Part shown: positions 1-11,644 of the stretch, piece after piece | How positions within the stretch are numbered: the first letter of the stretch is position 1 | How the letters are laid out: the number at the start of each line of letters is the position of its first letter | Source of the DNA: Malachius bipustulatus | Lineage: Eukaryota; Arthropoda; Insecta; Coleoptera; Melyridae | Assembly (NCBI GenBank): GCA_910589415.1 | Contig: OU342630.1 | Span: 74,954,186-75,018,185 of the forward strand | Reading direction: 5' to 3' | Length of the DNA: 64,000 nucleotides | Program-made: the position numbers and the translations under genes | Notes under the pieces: model-generated | What the model saw: only the letters and a program-made list of their open reading frames with translations | Told to the model about the DNA's origin: nothing | The model's database searches: none

Positions 1-348
1 TATCTTGCTTTTTCATATTTATAATATTTGTAAAAACTCACTAATCGCTCATTGTTATACCGAATGTGCCATAAATAATAACTGGCGGTGCGCTAATTAG
101 TACACAGAAGTTACAATAAGTTACTATACTTTGTTGGAGAATCAACATTTTAAAAATTGGTTTCGATAATAGCACAAAATGGTTTTTTAGTTCTTTGTAA
201 TGAGATCTTATTCTACTCTTAAAACGAGATATAACTTTTCTGGGTACACACAGATAGCTACATTTATCTGAGCGGTCATCATTTTGACCTTACCAAAAGT
301 GTATCAATTTGAGTACGCTATTATTACCTCATTAGTTTAAATGCAATC

Positions 349-1738
349 ATGTTGAAAATAAATGTGGTCGTGTTCCTTTTCCTGGTGTATCAAGTTTATT
401 CCTCGCAGGATGGGATTCAAAAGAAAAATCCATTTATTAATGGAAAAGTTCCCTTTAATCAAAGTAAGTTACTAACCTAATACCTATACTTATTATTTTT
501 TAAATAATAATTGCCCATATTGAATTGTTCTTATTTGAAAATCCACTAGTCATTTTACAGTATATCTAAAAGATACCTACATAATAAGCACCTAAGTAGA
601 TTATGTATTTCTATAAAATACAGTGTTCAAATTTTAATTATTAGAAAAAAATATATGGAAAGGGGATTCCTTGATTCATCCCACGAAAAAAAATCTAATT
701 AACGATGAGGGTTCGCATGCAAATACACCGTTTTTGAGTTTTACCTAGATTTTGATGAAAAATTTCTTTATATTATATGTAGTTACTTTGTTATGCTATT
801 TTTTTTCACATTTCCAGTGACGGAGATGTTAGGGTTGCATGAGTTTTTTTTTGCCCCTAATGTCTACGACCCTAGGAAAATTGGCCTTTTGAAACTTCAT
901 TTTAAACCGCCAATGTTTTCTACATAATAAAGGTGATTTTTGTCAAAATCCCCAATAACATGAACCGTTTTCGAGAGAAATTAAGTTTTATGACGAAAAG
1001 CATGAAAAACAGTAGGTACCAACATTATAAAACAAATTACTTGTTTTACAAAATTAGGCAAATATGACACAACACTAACCCGGTTTTATCATGTTTTTCA
1101 TCATGTAATGTAATTTTTCTCAAAACCGGTTCATTATTATAGCCTTCATTAGTTTTCTAATGGTATAGTTACTAAATTCTTTTGCAAAATATCCACCCAT
1201 TTTATCCATTTGGTAAATTTTATGAAATATTTTTTCAGTGGATGTGTTAAAACTCTTGAAAAATAGACAAGTAAGTCCTCAGAACTTACATAAGTTCATG
1301 GAACTTCTGAAGGAAAGTAACTGGAAAGAGTATGCCAAGGAGAAAACGTCAGAAGACAAATTGAAGAAGCTTTTCGGCTTACTTGCAGATAACTTTGAGG
1401 CAGCATTTCCGAAAAAGCACGTCCCGAAAAAACCTAAATATTTGGATATTGACGATGATGATGATGACGACGATTTAGATGATCAATCTGCTAAAAAGAC
1501 TGTAGATCAGTCCGAAGTTGAAGGAAATCAAGAAAATGAAAATGAAGATGAAGATGAAAATGAAAATAAAATTGAAGATGAAAATGAAGATGAAGATGAA
1601 AATGAAAATGAAAATGAAAATGAAAATGTAAATGATGATGATGATGATAATGATGACAGCAACGAAGATAACGATAACACAGAGCAAGACGGAATTGATC
1701 AAGATACAGAAGATGCGAAACCAAAAGAAGAACTTTAA
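349..1738 (+). CDS. Secreted acidic protein, two exons (349-463, 1239-1738)
   Basis: Exon 1 (349-463) runs from ATG to a GTAAGT donor at 464. Exon 2 (1239-1738) follows a TTTTTTCAG acceptor and ends in TAA. The junction splits a codon after its first base and restores the frame, giving about 204 residues. Residues 1-19 are a clear signal peptide (hydrophobic core VVVFLFLVYQV, then SSQDG), so the product is probably secreted. Residues about 39-100 are lysine-rich and look helical (LLKNRQ, KLFGLLADNFEAAF). From about 108 there is a run of eight aspartates, then an extreme Glu/Asp/Asn tract of EN and ED dipeptides to the C-terminus. The acidic tract is coded by hexanucleotide-like GAAAAT/GAAGAT repeats, so it probably expands and contracts. 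I do not recognise the family. Calcium binding or a matrix role would be a guess from composition. The splice structure makes the gene likely real. Confidence 0.72.
464..1238 (+). other. Intron 1 of the acidic-protein gene
   Basis: The intron is 775 nt, begins GTAAGT and ends TTTTTTCAG. At 815-876 it holds a decayed copy of the CAGTGGCG-type mini-palindrome (CAGTGACGGAGAT on the left, GCCCCTAATGTCTACG on the right). I see nothing coding in it. Confidence 0.6.
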
Positions 1739-1835
1739 AAAAAGCAGCTGCGGCTAAAGCGAAGAATCTTAAGATATAAGGTATATGTACCCTCAAATAC
1801 CCTGTGATGTTCTTATATTTATTTACTTATTGTAA

Positions 1836-1845
1836 AATAAATAAA
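1836..1845 (+). promoter_or_regulatory. Poly(A) signals for the acidic-protein gene
   Basis: Two overlapping AATAAA hexamers lie about 100 bp downstream of the stop codon at 1738, at a normal distance for 3' end formation. Confidence 0.5.
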
Positions 1846-2056
1846 TTTGAAACAAAAATAGGAATTCTGACTTTTTGTTTAAATAAATCTGAATGAAAAT
1901 CATTAATTGACTGCGTCCTGAGAGTGAGTTCCTGATCAGTGAGATTACCCTGTATAGGTACATACCTCTACCTACCTATCTTGATTACCTATCTGTAAAT
2001 GAGGCGCTGCTTTAGGGACTCGGCTGCGGCTTCATATTAATAATAGTTTTTTTTTA

Positions 2057-2410
2057 TACAGGGTGTTTCTTAATAACATGCGAATATTTAAGGAGGTTAT
2101 TCTTGGATCAATTTTGAGAAAAAAAACTTTATATGAACGTATGTCCTAAAAGTCTTAACTTTTGAACTACAGGGTGCTAAAATTTAAAGAAAAAAAAACT
2201 TGTTTTTTATTATAACTGTGATATTAGCCTAGATATTTTTTTGAAATTTGGTACACGCCTTCTATGCATCAACATGCATTCATGAGGCGAAAACAATTTT
2301 AGTACTTTTACCAGTGGCGTCTGTACGGATTTTGAATTAAATGTTTTTGAAGAAAAATATGTTACGCCACTGCTTTTTCTTAAAATAAAAATTATTTTTG
2401 AAGTTCCCAT
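2057..2410. mobile_element. Partial foldback element, family A (left part)
   Basis: It opens with TACAGGGTGTTTCTTAATAA, like the complete copy at 14413-15096. It includes an inner TACAGGGTGC motif near 2170 and a CAGTGGCG mini-palindrome at 2309-2372. The right arm is missing, so this is a truncated copy. A third, reversed fragment lies at about 45595-45836. Confidence 0.55.
2309..2373. repeat. CAGTGGCG mini-palindrome
   Basis: CCAGTGGCGTCTG on the left and TTACGCCACTG on the right bound a unit of about 65 bp. The same arrangement recurs at 815, 14671, 18472, 28855, 38350, 39124 and 39632. Confidence 0.5.
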
Positions 2411-2961
2411 CCCTTTCCAAGCAAATGTGGTCTCTTGATTTTTTTCCGTTTGACGTATAGTTTTTGCATAAAAAAATAAAACTCAATCATTAACAAGTAT
2501 TAAAAACGATCTAGGTATTTGGTAAGAAGCAGATTTTGTTTTGTAAACATAAAAGTTTTGACAGTTTTCTACCTAGTTTAGTGTTACTATTCCAAAATGT
2601 ATGTAGATTACTTTTTTTCATAATTTTACAGTTTAAAAATTATTTTCTTAAATAAACTATTCAAAGTTATTATTGTTCTTATAAGTGGTCTACCGCGTTG
2701 TTAATAGCAAAACTGTCAAATTTTGGACAGTTCATTTTAATCGACCTAATTAAAGCTAATAATTAAAAAGGGTTCAAAATTTTATTAATTTTACACTTAA
2801 TCAAAATTAAGTGTAATTAAATTAATCTACACAATCAAAATTTTAGACTACGTGTAACATTCCATTCACTACTGTATTGAAAAGAAATGAAATTTTTTCT
2901 ACAGTGCATTTCCTTTAAGTGTTGCCATTAGGGATTAAAACTTACACCCCATGTTAACTTA

Positions 2962-3885
2962 TACAGGGTGATCAGTAATTCGCGCACTCAGAGCATATGC
3001 TGCGGTAAACTTCACTTTTTAAGAGTGGTAAATTATCTTACTGCAGTGTTGTAAGTTCTTCTCTTCCAAAGATATGACCATTTTTGTAAAAAAAAGTGGC
3101 ATCTTAGAAGTCGTTTTTAATTTTCAATAATAGTACATTATGCCATCTACTTCACAATACAAACCTGTCAGAAAAACCGGTTATTGTTTAGCTACGGAAT
3201 TACAATATATTGATATCGGGAATTCGGGAAGAGTAGAAGATACAGGGTTGGTTGTATTACAAAAAATGTGCACAATTTGGAATTTGATACTGATTAAGAA
3301 TCAGAAACAAAATTCGGGATAACTTCAGACGTTCCTGAAATATCCTGAAAAAATTGAAAACACCAAATTTTATATTTTATTGATATCTTTTTTATTGTTT
3401 AAACTTTAAAATAAATGGATTTTTAACATCCATTTTAAAATAAATGAACATAATATAATTTTTTTTGCGAAAAAAAAGAATAAAATTGTTTATTTTTATT
3501 TTCCAAATGTAAGAGATTTATATGGTTTCCTTGATTTTTTTACACCAAATGACATAAAAAAATATGGCGACCATAAGATAAAACAAAAGTTGCCCATGAA
3601 AACTCTGGGATCTAGTCGGCCTTGAAAATTTTTGAAACCTAAAATAGATATAGCTCATGACGACGTTATATGAGAACATACAAAAAATCTTTATTTAATT
3701 TCAACAATAAAAAAGAAATCGATATAAATAAGGAATATGGATTTCTCAGTTTTTTCAGGATATTTCAGGAACTCGAACTAGGTACTGAAGTTATCCCTAA
3801 TTTTATTTCTGATTCTTAATTATCATCAGTATCAAATTGTGCACATTTATTGAAAATTAAAAACGATTTCTAAGTTACCAGTTAC
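2962..3885. mobile_element. Foldback element with a large interior
   Basis: The left terminus is TACAGGGTGATCAG at 2962. Inverted arms lie at about 3105-3355 and 3738-3880; both carry GTGCACA, GATACTGAT, AAGAATCAGAAA and TCCTGAAATATCCTGAA (reversed on the right). The left arm has about 135 extra bp (near 3131-3266). The interior (about 3545-3680) matches repeats near 21640-21780 and 35370-35470 that share CTGGGATC(T/C)AGTCG. The outer right terminus is not visible. Confidence 0.5.
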
Positions 3886-4293
3886 CACACAACATAAGTT
3901 AACATGACGTGTAAGTTTTAACATAATGCCATCTCTATGGAAACATTTAAAAGAAATTCAGTATACATCAATAAATTGGAACCAGCAGAGAGATTTTCTT
4001 CAAAAACATTATACCTACAAGGTCCTTCAAATTCGTTAATAGTTTTATGATTGAAACTATGATGTCAGTGTGGTGATTTAGTGATTTAGTAGCTTATTTC
4101 GACGTTTGAAGATGTTCCAGTAATTTTAATAAGTTTGACTTTAGTACCTGACTGATAGCAAAAATGGTTTATTGTGCGACAGGTGCGTGTGTGAGGAGAA
4201 TCACGCAAGAAAAACAAAAGGCAAAAAGAGATATCTTTTTTTAGTTTGCTAGCATAGGTTAAGGCAATTATGTATAATGATTTGTCACCACAG
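3886..4293. other. Intergenic, upstream of TEFM
   Basis: AT-rich unique-looking sequence. I see no open frame with coding character and no complete transposon. Confidence 0.4.
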
Positions 4294-4311
4294 TGACGTC
4301 ATGCGCAGCGC
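4294..4311 (+). promoter_or_regulatory. CRE and NRF1/EWG-like site upstream of TEFM
   Basis: A perfect TGACGTCA palindrome (4294-4301) overlaps ATGCGCAGCGC (4301-4311), which resembles the GCGCA-type half sites of NRF-1 (Ewg in flies). It lies about 310 bp upstream of the TEFM start codon. NRF-1 sites are common in promoters of nuclear genes for mitochondrial proteins, so the placement fits. The assignment rests on motif similarity only. Confidence 0.4.
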
Positions 4312-4617
4312 CGATGAATTTTTAGACATACCTTGTGTAGTTGTATCATGGCTGCTATTAGGATAATATAATTCTCAATTGAAATTTGACATTGACAGTT
4401 TTGACTGCTCTTGCCAAGTCAACTCAGCTGATTTATCCGTAAATGTTATGACAGCGACAGCAATGACAGCATCAGTGAGGAATTATAACCTCACTACTAA
4501 TCACCATTATTATCTGCTGTTAATTTTGAAAACAAGATTATTTTACTTCAAAAATAATTTTAAAATTCCTATAATTAGTTACAGTAAAACGTTCTTGAAT
4601 TTTTTTAGTCTTAAATA

Positions 4618-6703
4618 ATGCGTGTGCTTATTAGTGCCTTGCGTCATAAATGTTTATGGAGGAGTTTTATCTATGTAAGTAGTGTTTTTAGTGACATTAA
4701 TAAAATGAAATTTTATTTTGATAAAATATTTTTTTTAGATTAATAATGTGAGAAATTATTCACCTTCATCCTCAGATGAAATAAGCCATCGCTCTGTATC
4801 TTTTCCAAAACTCTCAGAACAAGAAAAGGAAATCGTTTTAAAAACGTTTAATGAATGTGATAGTGAACAGCTATTAAGGTAACTTCTAATTACTTCTTAA
4901 GGCTGTTTTTTTTGGAGGTCGTGCAAAAAAAACTACAATGATAATAGGTATCATCTCTGCATTTTTTTGACAAAATGATTATTTCAAAATTATTGTGATA
5001 TTTTACTGCTGGTGGGTAACCTACCTTTTTGAAAATCATACAAAATCAACGGTATCGAAATTGATGTCAGTGTCAATTGTGTCAACAGATCGTTTCTAAA
5101 AAGAAGCCAACAACAATTTAACAATCGAACTCTGAACACCCCAGCTGACTGAATGAGCTTCTTGTTGACTTGTTGCTGGGTATTTAGAAAGGGCGAGTTC
5201 TTTTATTCACCGGTTGATCCACCGGTTGCGAACGTGCCATACAAGATATTTTATTTTGCGACTGTTTGATTACATCACTGATTGATTCCATCAGGCTTTA
5301 CTATTGATCATTCCAGAACAGCTGACTTTGACATAGGTCTGCCAGTTTCTCTGGGGGGCATACAAAAATATGTCTAATTTTAATAATAAATAATTATGTT
5401 ACTTTCCGTTTGTCTACGTACGTCGTTGTTTTCTCTAGGGTTAGAATTATGGTTTTCATGTAAAGTCCTTCGCTAATCGCTGTTTTGTCGGTAAAATGTT
5501 ATGGTAAATAGTGCATACTATTTAATCCTTGAACAATAATAAGCACATTTTATGACCAACTAATAGCATAGATTGATAGGTATTATGTTACTTGAACTTA
5601 CCAGTTATAAAATGTCTTGAACAAATACGACCATTTCTTAGGTGGCTCTCACTTAAAAGCTACAGTTCAAATCATGAATCCATGCAATATTTCTTTCACC
5701 AGACAGTCCGTTAAGGTGATCTCCTCTATTGGTCAAAACAGCAGGAAATCGAAAGAATGACACCATATCTCTTTCAGAACGCATTGAACATTTCACAACA
5801 CTACAAAAATGAGGCATTTTCGATAGATTGAACCACAATTTCACAACTTACACTTTGCAAACACTTCAGTGTTTACAAACGACAAGATTCAATCAAACGT
5901 CAAACGAAATTGTTTGCCCCCAAGCAAATATGGCCGAACTGTCAATGACGTCATTCTGGAATGAATAATTGAGTAGGTTTAACTGTTGAGTTTCAGAACT
6001 CGTCCATACTCACATAACCGTTGAGATTTTTTTGACACGACTTTGATGACTTGACATCAAAGAGACACCAGCTTAGTTGTCAAAGGTGAAACTTGTCAGA
6101 AAAAATGAAGATTGGAAGAAAAGAAAATAAATAAAAAACTCAACAGCAGAAGACTGAAGTGTGTGCATCATTTTTAACACCACTGGTGGTATTAATCATG
6201 CTTTAGTCTGGAGGTGAACATGATACTTTACTTTTTTTTCACAATTTCGGTTATCATCACCAATATTATTATTTAAAATAACATTGTCTCACTTTTTTTC
6301 TGCATAGACCCTAAAATTTAACTTTTTATCCTAGGTCGGGAATAAGAAGTGACAGTTTAACAATTTATTTGAACAAAAGTGGCTTAAGAGTAATTATTAG
6401 GAATTTAAGAAAAACAAATTTTTCATAATTTCCTATCCTCTGTAGTTCCATACCCTTAAATTTTGCACTCTCCTCCTGGTTCGCCCTGTATATAATATAA
6501 CTATAACTATTAACTAAAATGAGTTCTAAATACTCTAAAATACTGAAATTATCATTTCAGGTATAGCGTCCCTAAAACCCGTATAAAAAATGTACAACTT
6601 TATAGGAGCGAAGTAGGTGCTTTCCGTTCTCTCGATGATTTATTGGAAGTCGATGGTCTAGGCATTAAATCTTTAGAAAAAATATGTGAAAATATAATTA
6701 AAG

Positions 6704-6734
<31 letters not shown>

Positions 6735-9700
6735 GGATCAAGAAACTCACGAGGTTAAAAAGACATCTGTTGTAAATAAGAAACTGAAGAACTTCCTTTA
6801 TCCCATGATTCACGATTCAGCAGTTGAAGTAATAAAGGATAAATTTTTGTTGTAAGTTTCGAAGTAATTCCGTAAATTTTTGCAGGAAATTAATACAAGT
6901 GTAGGAATTCATGTAGGTCCAACCGGTGCTAGCTGGGCTCAGATTCAACGACAAGGAAACCGATTATCAGCATGGGATTTCCAGAACTTTTCTACTTTAC
7001 CTGCTCGGGCAATGCCAACTGATATTTTTAAACTGGTAAGATACCTAATAGCAATTAATTGGCAAACAAGCCAAATGGCAACCTTTTCCCATAAAAATAT
7101 TTTATGAATTCTTATTTAAAAATTTTTAATAAATCAGTTTTTAATATTTATGAGAGAGTTCTCACTTCTTTGAACTAACAATACCTACTTTAGTTTGACA
7201 TGAGGGAAAACGCCAGAAAATGTTGTCAGTGGATCTATGTATACCGGGTGTCCCAGACTTAATTGACCAGGCCATATCTCATATACAGGTTGAGATAATC
7301 GAGCCGAATAAAAGGCATATTATTATAATTTTTCAAGCTGTATAACATGACAGCATGAAAACAACCCCCACTTCAACATCCCCTAAGTTACAGCTCCCAC
7401 CCTTAAAAAAATGAATAGCACCCTGTATATATTTTTGTATATTCAAAACCAGTATTCGATTGTCTATTCAGATGATTTTTCAAATTCAAAATTGGTTGAG
7501 AAATAATAACCAAGAAAAAGTTCATCAAGGTGGTCATGACTTTTTATCTTAACTTTCTCTGGATGACTTTTGCTGTAAAAATTTATCAATATTTAGTCAT
7601 AGTTTTTAACAGGCAGGTGATAGTTATTATTATAATTAAAGTCCAAACAATTTATTTAATAATTCTGATTTATTGGGAAATTTTAAAAAATAAAACAAGA
7701 GACAAAGCACTTTATCATGAACCTTAATAATGACTGTGACCTGCTAATTAAAAACTATGACCAAAATATTGATAAATTTTGACAGCTAAAGTCATTCAGA
7801 GAAAATTCAGATAAAAAGTCATGACCACCTTGATGAACCTTTTCTTGGTAATTTCTCAACCAATTTTGAAATTGAAAAATCATCTGAATAGGGAATCCAA
7901 TACTGGTTTTGAATATGTATACAAAAATATGTACAGGGTGCTATTCATTTTTTTAAGGGTGGGGGCTGTAACTTAGGAAGGGATGTTGAAGTGGGGGTTG
8001 TTTTCATGCTGTCATGTTATACAGCTTGAAAAATTATAATAATATGCCTTTTATTCGGCTCGATTATCTCAACCTGTATATGAGATATGACCTGGTCAAT
8101 TAAGTCTGGGACACCCGGTATACCATGAAAATTTAGTTTAGGTATGTTATTTAGAAAAAAGTGCGCAGTTATTATAGCATTATAGTCAAATATTGCCAAA
8201 ATATAGCCAAAATCCATTAAAGTCGAAGGTTAAGTAAAATACAAGGTGTTTCTAAATGGAGTACCATAAATTGGAGGACTTGTAGATAAAGTTAAAAAAA
8301 TACGAAAATGTAGGAAATTTTTTTTTCGAAAAGGCTTTATTGATGACATACAGGGTGTTAAAGAGTCGACTGACAGACCACTCTTTTGTTAATATTTGTT
8401 GAAACAATAACCCAACTGAGACAATTTTTTGTGTGTAACAACAAGTTATAAAGAGCAATAATCAGACAAATTTTCGGTTTATTTCAATAAGCCAGTGGCG
8501 TAGAAACAGGGGTCGTTTGACACTTTTCACTCTTTAAACAAGTAAGGGCTAGGTTTTTTGATGTCTTATTACTTTTTTCTGAATCAACGGTCTTTTTACA
8601 ATAAAAAAGCCATACTTGTTTAATTTGCCCAGAGGCGTCCGTTTTTGAGATATTTGCAATGTTGTGTCAAAAAAAAAAAATGCATTTGAACGATTATCAA
8701 ATTAACCAAAAATAATGTTTTCTTTGGAGCAGCGTTTAAATGCATGTGTACGTGCAAACGGAGGACACTTCGAGCAATATTAGATAATCATTAGGTAATT
8801 TTATGTTAGGTATGTTTTGTTCAATTACTTATGTTTTTGTTAATTCTTTGGATTTATAATTTCATAACTTTATTTCATAATTTCATAATTTTATAACTTT
8901 ATAACTAATTTTACAATTTATTATTTTCCACAAAAAATACAATAATATGTATTTATAATAAGGAAATAAATGTTATTATTATTATTATTATTATGTTCTC
9001 GGTTATGTGTTGAATAGTTTTCTTGACAATAAATATTATTTAATTTTCACTTCGGATATGAAATGTCAAACTGACAAGTAAGTCCAAAAATTAGTTTATT
9101 TAAATTTCAAAGCTGCCTTCACAATTTTAATAAATGAAATTTTTAAGTGTATTTTACATAAAGCGACTGACGTCCTGACACAAAATTGCAAATATCTCAA
9201 AAACGGACGCCTCTGGGCAAATTAAACAAGTATGGCTTTTTTATTGTAAAAAGACCGTTGATTCAGAAAAAAGTAATAAGACATCAAAAAACCTAGCCCT
9301 TACTTTTTTAAAGAGTGAAAAGTGTCAAACGACCCCTGTTTCTACGCCACTGGCTTATTGAAATAAACCGAAAATTTGTCTGATTATTGCTCTTTATAAC
9401 TTGTTGTTACACACAAAAAATTGTCTCAGTTGGGTTATTGTTTCAACAAATACTAACAAAATAGTGGTCTGTCGGTCGACTCTTTAACACCCTGTATCTC
9501 ATCAATAAAGCCTTTTCGAAAAAAATGTTTCCTACATTTTCGTATTTTTTTAACTTTATCTAGAAGTCCTCCAATTTATGGTACTCCATTTAGAAACACC
9601 TTGTATAAGTATGTTTGACTAAAAGAGGACAGAATTTACTAACCTTCATAAAAATGACTAATTTTACTACTTTTTTTTAACAGACCACAAACAGGCTGTC

Positions 9701-10528
9701 AGGATAAAGGGTCACATTATTCATGTTTCAACATTTTATGACGAACCTATTTTCTGGGGTACCTTAAAGGTTCACATTTGGGACCTTTTTTGTTTCCTCA
9801 ATATGAAAGTTTTTCTTTACATAAAGTCAAATTATAAAATTTTTGAATTATGCAGAATAGAAATTTTAATAAATCATTACTTGTGATGAGTATGTTTTCT
9901 AATAATTTAATAATAAATATCTTTTAGGCGCAAACTTTGTTACCAAGAATACCACCTGGAGATATTTATGTATTTGAAGCACTAGGAAAAAGTCACGCTG
10001 GCATCCAGTCAAATTCAGTTATCCCTTGCATCCAGCAAATTGAACTTAGCTCGATGCTGCTTGCTTTACTCAATTCAAGTCCCCTTCATAACAAATCCTT
10101 GAACAGCTCGAACGATGGGATACCAAACGGCACCCTGGAGAATAAAGTGTACCTTTTGAAAGATAAACTACCTGCCAGGTTTGTAATAATTAATTTGAAA
10201 ATCTTTCGTTGTTCTTTGTTCTGAATCTGCAACTTCCAGGTTGTTTAAGACATTAGTCGGATCAGAGCGGGTCTCCTCGAATTCAACAATATTGAGTCTG
10301 ATCAACAATAATGGTTCTTCAACTAGTGCTAAGGAATTCAAGTTACCTTGTACACCTATAACTTTGGATCAAAGTTTAGTAAATATGTATAAGAATTGGC
10401 CTGGCGCTGATAAGGAGCTTCTAGGGCAATCTTTGATGTTATGTCTCGCTTTTATGGATTTATGTGTTTATAGAAATCCTGTAACATATGATATGGTATC
10501 ATTCCGTGCAAGAAAATCGAATAAATAA
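4618..10528 (+). CDS. TEFM: TEFM, mitochondrial transcription elongation factor (six exons)
   Basis: TEFM binds mitochondrial RNA polymerase and raises its processivity. Exons: 4618-4674, 4739-4878, 6561-6828, 6886-7035, 9928-10178, 10240-10528. All junctions are GT-AG and keep frame, giving 384 residues (the human protein is about 360). Residues 1-27 are basic and hydroxylated without acids, as in a mitochondrial presequence. Residues about 45-110 form helix-hairpin-helix repeats (LKTFNECDSEQLL; LDDLLEVDGLGIKSLEKIC). An Asn run follows, coded by (AAT)n. From about 155 comes the RNase H-like fold (TSVGIHVGPTGASWAQI, then GDIYVFEALG); the first-strand catalytic acid is replaced by His, as expected for this non-catalytic fold. 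The C-terminal helix (LGQSLMLCLAFMDLCVYR) fits the family. Intron 3 is only 57 nt, which decided the GAA/GTAATA donor. Confidence 0.85.
5660..5817 (-). pseudogene. THAP-domain first exon or relic, antisense to TEFM
   Basis: Read on the minus strand from ATG at 5817-5815 (context AAAATGC), the peptide starts MPHFCSVVKCSMRSERD and continues VSFFRFPAV, then LSGERNIAWIHDLN. This matches the N-terminal half of a THAP zinc finger: the opening Cys-X4-Cys pair, the FFRFP core, and the ER..W.. helix where THAP first exons usually end. The second Cys/His pair would lie in a following exon that I cannot find; the frame ends shortly after at 5653. Possible donors on the minus strand lie just after the Asn codon. 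THAP domains occur in host DNA-binding proteins and P-element-like transposases, so it may be a live first exon, a domesticated fragment or a transposon remnant. Confidence 0.5.
5946..5953 (-). promoter_or_regulatory. CRE palindrome upstream of the THAP exon
   Basis: TGACGTCA lies about 130 bp upstream of the THAP start codon on the minus strand, a plausible core-promoter distance. It is inside TEFM intron 2, so it could also act on TEFM. Confidence 0.3.
6705..6735 (+). repeat. In-frame (AAT)n microsatellite in TEFM
   Basis: Nine or more AAT triplets in exon 3 code a polyasparagine run between the helix-hairpin-helix region and the linker to the RNase H-like domain. It is in frame and in a likely flexible linker, so it is probably tolerated and length-variable. 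Confidence 0.8.
7242..8120. mobile_element. Foldback element in TEFM intron 4 (TACCGGGTG ends)
   Basis: The ends are TACCGGGTGTCCCAGAC and its reverse complement, flanked by TA (7240-7241, 8121-8122). The two arms mirror each other almost to the centre near 7680. Both carry an inner CACCCTGTATATA / TACAGGGTGC boundary. It is about 880 bp with no intact protein gene; reading frames inside are by-products of the palindrome. Confidence 0.85.
8240..9605. mobile_element. Foldback element in TEFM intron 4 (TACAAGGTG ends)
   Basis: Left end TACAAGGTGTTTCTAAATGG and right end CCATTTAGAAACACCTTGTA are reverse complements, with long mirrored arms. Inner landmarks repeated on both arms are TACAGGGTGTTAAAGAGTCG, CCAGTGGCGTAGAAACAGG and CAGAGGCGTCCGTTTTTGAG. 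The unmatched loop (about 8700-9120) holds an ATT microsatellite at 8966-8992. No protein gene is visible. Confidence 0.85.
10520..10528 (+). promoter_or_regulatory. AATAAA overlapping the TEFM stop codon
   Basis: The last codons read TCG AAT AAA TAA, so an AATAAA hexamer overlaps the stop. If used, the 3' UTR would be only tens of bases and would exclude the palindrome that begins at 10685. Confidence 0.35.
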
Positions 10529-10684
10529 AGTGATTACTGTTTATTTTTGTTATAAACAAATTAATAATGTTATTGTGATATTGAAAGTTGTCTTTAATTT
10601 AATTAGTAAAATTAAATATTTATTGAAAGTGGATGAAATTTTATGTTATATGCACTATGATATGGAAATTTACTTATATGTACA

Positions 10685-11541
10685 TACAGTGTGTGTCACA
10701 GGCATGGTACATCCCCTTTTTTTTTCTTTTTTTTTGAGATAATTTTTTGAAATTTGATACGTCTTATATTCTCGATAGAGCGCACTTTTTAGCAGAAAAT
10801 TTAATTTTTTCCCACATCCGGTTTTTCCGGAAATGTTACCAACTTTTTATTTTTAAATAGGACACCCTATATATTTTTATATTTTTGGATTCTATACATT
10901 TGTACGAATCCAACAATACCACATAAGTACCATTTTAAATGTCAAATTTGTTTTTATTTAATTTTTTATTTCTCAATTTTATAGTGTGCCATGACTATTT
11001 CGTCTTACTCCAATTGGATCATCTAATGCTAGAAAAATCGAATTTTTGTTGTTCAAAGTACTAAATTAAGTCATTTATGGATAAATTATGCGCACCGGAA
11101 TGATTTTTTGAGCTGGATTACCATTTTTTTCAAATGGTACCATATTGGTACCGAGGTACCATCTACTAGCACTCTTAATAAGGGACATTTTGGTGTACCC
11201 ATTTTTCATCTGTGAACGAACACAACTGAAGTCATGGCATACTATAATTGAGAAATAAAAAATTGAATTAAAACAAATTTGACATTTAAAATGGTACTTA
11301 TGTGGTATTGTTGGATTCGTACAAATGTATAGAATCCAAAAATATAATAATATTTAGGTGTCCCATTTAAAAATAAAAAGTTGGTAACATTTCCGGAAAA
11401 ACCGGATGTGGGAAAAAATTCAATTTTCTGCTCAAAAGTGCGCTCTATCGAGAATATGCGACGTACCAAATTTCAAAAAATTATCTCCAAAAATAAAGAA
11501 AAAAAAGGGGGTGTACCATGCCTGTGACACACTATATTGTA
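10685..11541. mobile_element. Foldback element downstream of TEFM
   Basis: The ends TACAGTGTGTGTCACAGGC and GCCTGTGACACACTATATTG are inverted. Mirrored arms carry TCGATAGAGCGCACTTTT, CCGGTTTTTCCGGAAATG and a TGTACGAATCCAACAATACC block. It starts 157 bp after the TEFM stop codon and could be part of a long 3' UTR. Confidence 0.8.
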
Positions 11542-11644
11542 TAATTATGTATTCAGTTATGGTTCCTTTTTATCTGAATAATTTTTTCTGCAGAAAAAAA
11601 GGGATTCTTGTTGGAACGAGGTAACTCAGATGCTATTAGTAATC

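Larger units (their letters stand above)
4879..6560 (+). other. TEFM intron 2
   Basis: This 1,682-nt intron has donor AAG/GTAACT and acceptor ATTTCAG. It hosts an antisense THAP exon at about 5660-5817 and a perfect TGACGTCA at 5946-5953. The rest has no coding character. Confidence 0.6.

Noticed and set aside
1475..1796. Antisense frames rich in Ile/Phe or His over the acidic gene
   Set aside because: They are the reverse of the GAAAAT/GAAGAT repeats and carry no protein-like composition.
6829..6885. Alternative TEFM donor TTGTT/GTAAGT at 6853
   Set aside because: It is a better consensus but leaves an intron of about 33 nt and breaks the frame; GAA/GTAATA gives 57 nt and keeps it.
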